Assembly (NCBI GenBank): GCA_947461915.1 | Contig: CANHNG010000095.1 | Location: 1-6,940, forward strand | Length of the DNA stretch: 6,940 bases | Direction of reading: 5' to 3' | Source of the DNA: Flavobacteriaceae bacterium | GTDB lineage: Bacteria; Bacteroidota; Bacteroidia; Flavobacteriales; Flavobacteriaceae | In this document: piece after piece, positions 1-5,750 of the stretch | How the letters are laid out: every line of letters starts with the position of its first letter | How positions within the stretch are numbered: the stretch's first letter is position 1 | Notes under the pieces: model-generated | What the model was told of the DNA's origin: nothing | The model's input: the letters and a program-made list of their open reading frames with translations, nothing else | Databases searched by the model: none | Program-made: the position numbers and the translations under genes

Positions 1-1370
1 CCATCAAATTTTCCTTCGTTCATCCAGCGTTGATGATTGGGCACACCCACATAATCAAAAATAGAAGTTCTGGAATTCGTTCCAAAGCCCCCATTTTCAT
101 TGGCAGCCTCCCCCACTTCCTGTCCAAAATAAATCATGGTTGGTGCAGTGCTTATAGTTGTAGAAACGACCATTAAGGGCTTCCCTTTTTCTGGCGTTCC
201 AGCAAATTCGTGACTTGCCAATCGCTGTTCATCGTGATTGTCCAAAAAATTCAACATATGATGTTCAATGTCGGAGAGGTTGTTTTGGATATCCGAAAGT
301 CCATCTGGCCAGGACCTACCTTGAATGATATCCTTCATTTTATCATAGGTTTCCACTTTGTCGTAGAGATAATCCATTTTACCCAAACGAATATAATTGC
401 GATATTCATTTGGGTTATACACTTCGGCTATTAAAAAAGCCTCTGAATTTGCCATTTTTATGGCTGAATTCAAATAACTCCAAAATTCATAAGGCACCAT
501 TTCGGCCATGTCATATCGAAAACCATCCACACCTTTGGCTGTCCAATATAAGGCGATGTCGCGGAATTTTATCCAGGAATTAGGTACACTTTTATCCTTC
601 CAAAAATCGAAATGTTCTTGGCTCGATTTGGTATCAAAACCCGGGGGAAGTTCCGAGAAATCTTTCGAACCATCCGGACGAATTCCGTAATTTATTTTCA
701 CGGTTTCATACCAATCATTGCGATCTGGCTTCGCCATTCGAGAACCGTTACCCGTCCATTTTGCTGGAAATTCGTGGAATTTATCGTCAATATTAGGATT
801 ACTCTCCCCGTTCAAATGTTTGTCCGTATCGGGTATTTCGAAAGGAGTATTTGGGATGTAATAAAAATTATTGTCTCGATGGTATTCGACTGAAACATCA
901 TCATCAGCACCAAAATCCCTGACACCTTCGGGATTGTTTTTTCCTTCATATTTTCGGGCTACATGATTAGGAACAATATCAATAATTACCTTCATTCCGG
1001 CTTTGTGGGTTCGGGCAACCAAATCCTCAAATTCTAGTAAACGATTCGCAGGATTCACCGCCAAATCTGGGTTAACATTATAGTAGTCCTTGACGGCATA
1101 AGGCGAACCGGCGCGTCCTTTTACCACTTCGGGACTATCATTTGAAATTCCAATTGAAGTATAGTCTTGAACTAAGGCGTGATGTGGAACCCCGGTGTAC
1201 CAAATATAAGCAACGCCTAAATCTTTTATTTCTTTCAGTGCCTTAACCGTAAAATCGTTGAACTTACCCACGCCATTTTCCTCAATGGTTCCCCAAGGTT
1301 TGTTATTCCTGTTTTTGTTTCCGAATAATCGGGTAAAAACTTGATAAACAATCACTTTATTGTCAGTCAT
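1..1370 (-). CDS. Alpha-amylase-family (GH13) glycoside hydrolase, C-terminus beyond window
   Basis: This is a retaining alpha-glucan hydrolase of the GH13 (beta/alpha)8-barrel family; the left edge cuts it after 456 codons. Numbered from ATG 1370, conserved region I is DIVPNH (131-136). Region II is GFRYDMA with nucleophile D287. Region III is IAEVYN with acid/base E316. Region IV is FLDNHD with D380. All three catalytic carboxylates are present, so the visible part looks active. No signal peptide is seen, which suggests a cytoplasmic enzyme acting on imported or stored maltodextrin or glycogen (inference). The missing part is the barrel end and domain C. An in-frame ATG at 1406 would add 12 residues. 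I prefer 1370 because the family motif VYQVFTRLFGN then lies near the N-terminus, and because a -7-like box at 1425-1432 would leave the 1406 start almost no leader. The GH13 assignment is firm; subfamily and exact substrate are not known. Confidence 0.95.
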   Translation of the reverse strand, partial: MTDNKVIVYQVFTRLFGNKNRNNKPWGTIEENGVGKFNDFTVKALKEIKDLGVAYIWYTGVPHHALVQDYTSIGISNDSPEVVKGRAGSPYAVKDYYNVNPDLAVNPANRLLEFEDLVARTHKAGMKVIIDIVPNHVARKYEGKNNPEGVRDFGADDDVSVEYHRDNNFYYIPNTPFEIPDTDKHLNGESNPNIDDKFHEFPAKWTGNGSRMAKPDRNDWYETVKINYGIRPDGSKDFSELPPGFDTKSSQEHFDFWKDKSVPNSWIKFRDIALYWTAKGVDGFRYDMAEMVPYEFWSYLNSAIKMANSEAFLIAEVYNPNEYRNYIRLGKMDYLYDKVETYDKMKDIIQGRSWPDGLSDIQNNLSDIEHHMLNFLDNHDEQRLASHEFAGTPEKGKPLMVVSTTISTAPTMIYFGQEVGEAANENGGFGTNSRTSIFDYVGVPNHQRWMNEGKFD

Positions 1371-1412
1371 ATTCTCTTTCGTTTCTGAGTTGATTTTCAA
1401 AATCATTCCTTT

Positions 1413-1756
1413 TTAGACTGTTGCCAAAGATAGCTTTCTACTTCTTGATTGCTTGTCTTCTAATATGAAATTTTCATTATTGTTTTCATTAGAATTTCTA
1501 TGAAAATCTATGTGTTTATTTACCATCTCCTCTGTTATAATTCCTACACTACAACAGCAAAATTCTAATTGCCAAAATGGCGACCCCAATATCTTTTTTA
1601 TCTTAAAATTCCGAAAATTAAATGCATAAATACTACCTTTCATCATTTAAACCAAAGTGCTAATATATACCAGAATAGGAAACCTATATTTGTTTGAAAA
1701 ACTATATGAACAGTTAATTTTGAAACCTTATCAACATTTCTGCGCTGAGAATTCAT
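1413..1756 (-). pseudogene. Decayed IS200/IS605-family TnpA transposase (Y1, REP-type fold)
   Basis: This is a relic of a single-strand-DNA transposase. From ATG 1756 the first 26 residues (MNSQRRNVDKVSKLTVHIVF and on to TNIGF) resemble the TnpA N-terminus, where families show KVSKLTxHIVFxTKYRFPVL. Near 1677-1684 the frame must shift to read FPIL, then YISTLV, a TAA stop (1647-1649) and MMKG. The last two match the family stretch SISxLVKxMKG if the stop was once Lys. The open C-terminal frame (1413-1646) continues with KKILGSPFWQLEF, ITEEMVNKHIDFHRN and ENFILE, like family YWGxxFWAxGY, ITDEMVxEYLEHHR and NFILE. The middle of the protein, including the HUH metal-binding motif, is absent. The residue aligned with the catalytic Tyr is His (codon 1512-1514). 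Intact relatives are about 130-155 residues. It is certainly inactive. The family call rests on motif memory, not a search. Confidence 0.75.
1425..1432 (-). promoter_or_regulatory. Candidate -7 box for the amylase gene
   Basis: On the minus strand this reads TATCTTTG, an exact match to the Bacteroidota -7 consensus TAnnTTTG. No TTG-type -33 element is visible about 20 nt upstream, so support is partial. Transcription from here would give a leader of about 50 nt to the ATG at 1370 but only about a dozen nt to the ATG at 1406. The box overlaps the last codons of the transposase relic. Confidence 0.4.
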
Positions 1757-1794
1757 TCAACAAAAATATGTTTTTAGAAGCTAAAAGCAAAATA

Positions 1795-1819
1795 CACTAA
1801 AGTGCATAGTTTTAACTAT
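1795..1819. repeat. Two adjacent short palindromes upstream of the tnpA relic
   Basis: CACT-AA-AGTG (1795-1804) is followed directly by ATAGTT-TT-AACTAT (1806-1819). They lie about 40-60 nt upstream of the relic's ATG on its coding strand. IS200/IS605 elements carry subterminal hairpins rather than terminal inverted repeats, so these could be the remains of a left-end hairpin. They could equally be chance palindromes in AT-rich DNA, or part of the aminotransferase promoter region. Confidence 0.35.
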
Positions 1820-1824
1820 TTTTG
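1817..1824 (+). promoter_or_regulatory. Candidate -7 box for the aminotransferase gene
   Basis: TATTTTTG matches the Bacteroidota -7 consensus TAnnTTTG exactly. No TTG-type -33 element is visible about 20 nt upstream. Transcription from here would give a leader of roughly 60 nt that carries both copies of the 1837-1874 repeat. In a region this rich in A and T an isolated match is weak evidence. Confidence 0.3.
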
Positions 1825-1836
1825 TGACCAATAAAA

Positions 1837-1874
1837 CTTCGTGAACTTTGCGAAAAATCTTCGTGACTTTGCGA
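1837..1874 (+). repeat. Two-copy tandem repeat, period 22 nt
   Basis: Copy one is CTTCGTGAACTTTGCGA (1837-1853). Copy two is CTTCGTGACTTTGCGA (1859-1874), differing by one missing A. They lie 17 nt upstream of the aminotransferase start, on the same strand. From general recall, similar CTTTGTGAACTTTGCG-like strings are common between genes in flavobacterial genomes. This may therefore be one instance of a dispersed repeat rather than an operator for this gene. Confidence 0.7.
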
Positions 1875-1891
1875 TTAAAAAAACATAAATT

Positions 1892-3073
1892 TTGAGCAAT
1901 GATTTTATAAAATACCAAGCCCAAACTTCTCCCTATCCTTTAGGAATGGAAGTTTCGTATGCAAAAGGATCTTATATTTTTGATACCAACAATAAAAAAT
2001 ACCTGGATTTTGTGGCTGGCGTTTCGGCCTGTACTCTCGGTCATCAACCACCAAAGGTCAATCAGGCGATAAAAGACCAATTGGACAAATATTCGCACGT
2101 AATGGTGTATGGCGAATATTCCCAAAGTCCAGCCGTGGAATATTGTAAATTACTGGCTTCACTCCTACCCAAACCATTAGAAAAAACCTATTTGGTCAAT
2201 TCCGGTACCGAAGCCATTGAAGGTGCCTTAAAACTCGCCCGAAGAACCACCGGAAGAAGCCAATTGATTTCTTGCCATAATGCCTATCACGGCAATACCA
2301 TGGGTTCGTTGAGCGTGATGGGATTCGAGGAACGCAAACGCATTTTTCGCCCGTTGATTCCTGATGTCGAATTTATCACCTTCAATAACGAAGTCGACAT
2401 CGACAAAATAACCAACAAAACTGCGGGAATTCTTCTGGAAACCATTCAAGGTGGTGCGGGTTTTATTGAACCTCATAACGACTTCCTGAAAAAAGTTCGC
2501 GAGCGCTGCAACCAAGTGGGTGCGCTCCTGATTCTCGACGAAATCCAACCGGGTTTTGGAAGAACGGGAAAACTTTTCGGGTTCCAAAACTACGATGTTG
2601 TGCCCGATATTTTGGTGATGGGAAAAGGAATGGGCGGCGGCATGCCTGTGGGTGCTTTTACGGCTTCATCGAAAATGATGGATTTGTTGAGCCACGATCC
2701 AAAGTTGGGACACATCACGACTTTTGGAGGCCACCCTGTCATTGCGGCAGCCTGCCTAGCTACTTTGCAGGAAATTACCGAAACAAATTTGATAGCAGAA
2801 GCTTTGGAAAAGGAAAAACTCATCCGATCACTTTTGGTACATCCTTTGATACTTGAAATTAGAGGAAAAGGTTTAATGCTAGCCGCCATGACCGAAAGCG
2901 CATCAATAACAAATGAGGTGATTCTTCGCTGTCAAGACAAAGGGCTCATATTATTTTGGTTATTATTTGAAGAATGCGCCATAAGAATCACACCCCCGTT
3001 AACCATCTCTGGGGATGAAATTCGGGAAGGTTGTGCCATAATGTTGGACGTATTGAATGAAATAATGATTTAA
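1892..3073 (+). CDS. Class III (fold type I) PLP-dependent aminotransferase, TTG start
   Basis: This 393-residue cytoplasmic enzyme transfers amino groups through pyridoxal phosphate. It belongs to the class III group that includes acetylornithine, ornithine and 4-aminobutyrate aminotransferases. Visible hallmarks are the N-terminal LDFVAGVSACTLGH segment, the phosphate-binding loop VNSGTEAIEGALKLARR, and YHGNTMGS. LILDEIQPGFGRTG carries D216, expected to contact the PLP ring nitrogen. The PLP lysine is K245 in VMGKGMGGGMPVGAF. TTFGGHPVIAAA and a C-terminal ITPPLTIS follow. Length is normal and all key residues are present. The start is TTG at 1892: an in-frame TAA lies two codons upstream, and the next in-frame ATG (codon 19) would cut off NDFIKYQAQTSPYPLG, which looks conserved. 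No Shine-Dalgarno site is seen. Substrate is not assignable by eye; neighbours give no pathway hint. Confidence 0.95.
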   Translation: MSNDFIKYQAQTSPYPLGMEVSYAKGSYIFDTNNKKYLDFVAGVSACTLGHQPPKVNQAIKDQLDKYSHVMVYGEYSQSPAVEYCKLLASLLPKPLEKTYLVNSGTEAIEGALKLARRTTGRSQLISCHNAYHGNTMGSLSVMGFEERKRIFRPLIPDVEFITFNNEVDIDKITNKTAGILLETIQGGAGFIEPHNDFLKKVRERCNQVGALLILDEIQPGFGRTGKLFGFQNYDVVPDILVMGKGMGGGMPVGAFTASSKMMDLLSHDPKLGHITTFGGHPVIAAACLATLQEITETNLIAEALEKEKLIRSLLVHPLILEIRGKGLMLAAMTESASITNEVILRCQDKGLILFWLLFEECAIRITPPLTISGDEIREGCAIMLDVLNEIMI

Positions 3074-3103
3074 GATTTAAGAGTAACGATAGCAGATTTA
3101 AGA
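3067..3103 (+). repeat. GATTTAAGA short direct repeats at the aminotransferase 3' end
   Basis: The 9-mer GATTTAAGA occurs at 3067-3075, 3074-3082 and 3095-3103. The first two overlap in a 7-nt register and the first includes the aminotransferase stop codon (TAA 3071-3073). Heptameric arrays of the GATTTAC/GATTTAA kind are, from recall, frequent between flavobacterial genes. This looks like a short, decayed array. It shows no terminator structure. Confidence 0.55.
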
Positions 3104-3237
3104 TTTCGAGCTCGTTTCAAAATTAAAAATCACCAATCAACTTGTTAATTAAATTGTTTACAAAAATTCCAAATTTTCCTCACCATAACAATTAGGTTGC
3201 CTACTTTTATTTTGGGCAAATTCAAAAAAAACAAGCT

Positions 3238-4632
3238 ATGCAATTAAGCAACGAGGAAGAAGAATATAACCTATCGCTTTCCAAATTTGAGTCCATGTTA
3301 AAAACCAACAAGGTTCTCTTTTTTGATTCCGAAGAATTTGAAGATATTATACTGCACTATCTCGATATGGGCAAAGCCGCATTGGCAAAAAAAGCCCTAA
3401 AACTAGCTTTAGAACAGCACCCGAAATCTACTGGACTAAAATTAGTCCAAGTTGAAATGTTGGTCTATGATGACAAACTTGAGCAGGCTGAAAAGCTATT
3501 GAATGAATTGTACGCCATCGAGCCAACCAATGAAGAAATCTATATCCAAAAGGCCAACATTTGTTCTAAAAGGGACCAACACGAAAAAGCGGTTGAATTA
3601 TTGAAAATTGCTTTAAAATACACCGACGATTTAGCCGACGTCTACAATTTAATCGGGATGGAATACCTCTTTATGGACAATCTGGAAATGGCTAAGGAAA
3701 GTTTCATTAAATGCTTAGAAGAAGATCTTGACGACCAATCGGCTTTGTACAACGTAGTGTATTGCTTTGAATTCTTGGACCAGAATCAAGAAGCCATAAC
3801 CTATTTGAAGCAGTACATCGACAAAAACCCGTATAGCGAAATCGCCTGGCATCAGTTAGGTCGCTTGCATTATGGCGTAAAAGAATATGAAAGTGCCATT
3901 CGCGCTTTTGATTATGCCACACTAATTGACGATGAATTTCTAGGCGCTTTTATGGAAAAAGCCAAAGCCCTGGAACGCCTAAAAAAATACGAAGAAGCTA
4001 TTGAAAGCTACAACCGAACCATTGAGTTAGACGACCCTACCTCCTATGCTTTATTGCGAATTGGGAAATGCTACGAGAAATTAGGAAATAAGATGCTGGC
4101 TTTAAAATACTTTAACAAAACAGTTCACGAAGATCCCCTTTTAGACAAAGGATGGATTGCCATTACCGATTTTTATGTACGCCAAAAAAACTTCCAAAAA
4201 GCGTTGCTTTATGTCAATAAAGCACTAGCAATCGACAATCAAAATCGAATGTATTGGAAGCGATATGCTACGATAAACAAACAATTGAACTTGTTTGAAG
4301 AGGCTGAATTTGGCTATCGAAAAGCGGTTGAATTTGGGGATTACCAATTGGATACTTGGTTGTTTTGGGTGGACATTCTCCAATTTTTAGGCGAATTTGA
4401 AAGTGCCATACAAACCTTGTTGCAGGCCTCGGAATATTTCCCGGAAGAGAACGAAATTGAATATCGATTGGCTGGATTGTATTTTATGATTCAACAAACT
4501 ACCAAAGCCAAATTCCATTTAAGCAATGCTTTGCGATTGAATTTTGATAATTACATCCTTTTAGAAGATTTATTCCCCGTGGTTTGGGCGCGAAAAATGG
4601 TGCAAAATTACATTGCAAAACATACGAAATAA
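3238..4632 (+). CDS. TPR-repeat protein, cytoplasmic
   Basis: This 464-residue protein consists almost wholly of 34-residue tetratricopeptide repeats. I count about twelve from residue 28 to the C-terminus. The best examples are EIAWHQLGRLHYGVKEYESA, the unit containing AKALERLKKYEEAIESYNR, and the unit containing LLRIGKCYEKLGNKMLALKY. TPR arrays form a helical superhelix that binds peptides or partner proteins, so a scaffold or assembly role is likely; no enzymatic motif is visible. There is no signal peptide or membrane segment, and the first 20 residues are acidic (NEEEEY). The ATG at 3238 starts the protein directly before this acidic stretch, with no clear Shine-Dalgarno site. The shikimate dehydrogenase gene begins 20 nt after the stop, so the two are probably one transcript. 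The partner is unknown and the aroE linkage alone does not show a shared function. Confidence 0.93.
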   Translation: MQLSNEEEEYNLSLSKFESMLKTNKVLFFDSEEFEDIILHYLDMGKAALAKKALKLALEQHPKSTGLKLVQVEMLVYDDKLEQAEKLLNELYAIEPTNEEIYIQKANICSKRDQHEKAVELLKIALKYTDDLADVYNLIGMEYLFMDNLEMAKESFIKCLEEDLDDQSALYNVVYCFEFLDQNQEAITYLKQYIDKNPYSEIAWHQLGRLHYGVKEYESAIRAFDYATLIDDEFLGAFMEKAKALERLKKYEEAIESYNRTIELDDPTSYALLRIGKCYEKLGNKMLALKYFNKTVHEDPLLDKGWIAITDFYVRQKNFQKALLYVNKALAIDNQNRMYWKRYATINKQLNLFEEAEFGYRKAVEFGDYQLDTWLFWVDILQFLGEFESAIQTLLQASEYFPEENEIEYRLAGLYFMIQQTTKAKFHLSNALRLNFDNYILLEDLFPVVWARKMVQNYIAKHTK

Positions 4633-4652
4633 AATACAACACCCATTTTATA

Positions 4653-5402
4653 ATGATTGATATTATCAGAAAACGCTTTGGTTTACTGGGGCGCAACATA
4701 AATTACTCCTTCTCTAAAGGCTATTTTACCGAGAAATTCAACACCGAGAATTTAGCAGGTTGCAGCTATGAGAATTTTGACATTCCGGAAATAACAGCTT
4801 TCCCCAAAATCATAAAAAACACTCCCGACTTAAAAGGAATGAATGTCACCATTCCGTATAAGGAAGTTGTGATCCCTTATTTAGACCAACTCTCGAAAAA
4901 AGCGACTTTGATTGGCGCGGTAAATACCATTAAAATCACCAAAAAAGGAAAGCTAAAGGGCTACAATACAGATTACTACGGTTTTATGAAATCACTGCAG
5001 CCCTTATTGCAAGCGCACCATAAAAAAGCATTGATTTTAGGAACGGGTGGCGCATCAAAAGGGGTCGCTTTTGCCTTGGACGAACTGGGTATTGGTTACA
5101 CTTTTGTTTCCAGGGAAGCCAAAGCAAACGCCATGGCTTATGACCAAATCAACGCTAAAACCTTTGACGAGTACCAAATCATCATCAATTCGAGTCCGGT
5201 GGGAACCAGCCCGAATACAGAGGCTTCGCCATTAATTCCCTACGACTATTTTACCGAGAAGCACATTGCTTACGACTTGATTTACAATCCTGCGGAAACC
5301 CAATTCCTCAAAAAAGCCAAAGCGCAAGGCGCACAAACCAAAAACGGAATGGACATGCTAGTTTTTCAAGCGGAGAAAGCTTGGGAAATTTGGAATAAAT
5401 AA
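4653..5402 (+). CDS. aroE: Shikimate dehydrogenase (AroE)
   Basis: This cytoplasmic enzyme reduces 3-dehydroshikimate to shikimate with NADPH, a step toward chorismate and aromatic amino acids. Numbering from ATG 4653 gives 249 residues, normal for compact Bacteroidota AroE. The substrate-binding N-terminal motif is NYSFSKGYF (17-25), where many AroE proteins have SLSP. MNVTIPYKE contains catalytic K70. AVNTI has N91. GYNTDYYGF has N105 and catalytic D107. The Rossmann loop is LGTGGASKG (129-137), and FVSR supplies R154 for the NADP phosphate. INSSPVGTSP, YDLIYNPAET and GMDMLVFQAEKAW (Q239) complete the fold. All catalytic residues are present. An in-frame ATG at 4584 would add 23 residues overlapping the TPR gene by 49 nt. 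I reject that start because family members begin just before the FGLLGRNI strand. It is probably co-transcribed with the TPR gene. Confidence 0.95.
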   Translation: MIDIIRKRFGLLGRNINYSFSKGYFTEKFNTENLAGCSYENFDIPEITAFPKIIKNTPDLKGMNVTIPYKEVVIPYLDQLSKKATLIGAVNTIKITKKGKLKGYNTDYYGFMKSLQPLLQAHHKKALILGTGGASKGVAFALDELGIGYTFVSREAKANAMAYDQINAKTFDEYQIIINSSPVGTSPNTEASPLIPYDYFTEKHIAYDLIYNPAETQFLKKAKAQGAQTKNGMDMLVFQAEKAWEIWNK

Positions 5403-5750
5403 TATCCGGAACAACATAGGTTCACACTGACCTACATATCCCTTTACTTACTAAGCTCAAACCTAAAGCGAATCAGATTTGGGCTATATACGAGCATTAT
5501 CTAGGATACAACAGTAGTAAAACCAACAAACTTACACTCACTTAACTACAAAAGTTTGCAACAAATAAAAAGTCCTTTTAATGATTTGTAAATAATTATT
5601 TATATATTTGATTTATAACTTCAACAAATTAGTTAATATACGCCTAATAATTGTTTAAATCTTATCTAATTTGCATCGAGTATGAGAAATATTACAAGAA
5701 AAAAAACACAGTATAACACTACAAATTAACAACTTTAAAAACTTAGAAAA
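5403..5750. other. Intergenic region between aroE and the lipoprotein gene
   Basis: These 348 nt hold no convincing gene. A weak hairpin (TAGGT at 5417-5421 with ACCTA at 5430-5434) follows the aroE stop but has no T tract, so it is a poor terminator candidate. A small AAAAG-TC-CTTTT palindrome sits around 5568-5579. The stretch 5580-5700 is extremely AT-rich and holds the likely promoter of the lipoprotein gene. Confidence 0.7.
5603..5610 (+). promoter_or_regulatory. Candidate -7 box for the lipoprotein gene
   Basis: TATATTTG matches the Bacteroidota -7 consensus TAnnTTTG exactly. A TTTG lies at 5585-5588, but the 14-nt gap is shorter than the roughly 20 nt expected for a -33 partner. The implied leader to the ATG at 5751 is long, about 135 nt. 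Support is therefore moderate to low. Confidence 0.35.

Larger units (their letters stand above)
1371..1891. other. Divergent intergenic region with IS relic, repeats and promoters
   Basis: This 521-nt region separates the leftward amylase gene from the rightward aminotransferase gene, so it must hold promoters for both. It contains the transposase relic at 1413-1756, two short palindromes at 1795-1804 and 1806-1819, two -7-like boxes (1425-1432 minus, 1817-1824 plus) and a tandem repeat at 1837-1874. I see no intact gene here. Confidence 0.8.

Noticed and set aside
210..893. Open frames on the plus strand (for example 210-434, 508-690 and 612-893)
   Set aside because: They run antisense to the amylase gene, whose minus-strand frame carries all GH13 motifs without interruption. 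Their translations resemble no family I know.
1940..2889. Minus-strand open frames across 1940-2889, including one of 119 codons
   Set aside because: They lie antisense to the aminotransferase, whose frame is intact and full of conserved motifs. Long antisense frames are a by-product of its codon use.
4584..4652. A 23-residue N-terminal extension of AroE from the ATG at 4584
   Set aside because: It overlaps the TPR gene in another frame and its sequence is unlike an AroE N-terminus. The ATG at 4653 fits the family length.
5047..5235. A 62-codon plus-strand frame inside aroE
   Set aside because: It is a shadow of aroE in another frame and has no domain-like pattern.
5420..5545. An open stretch of about 41 codons reading KANQIWAIYEHYLGYNSSKT in part
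   Set aside because: It looks slightly protein-like and was considered as a gene remnant. It has no start codon, no recognised motif, and a length easily reached by chance.
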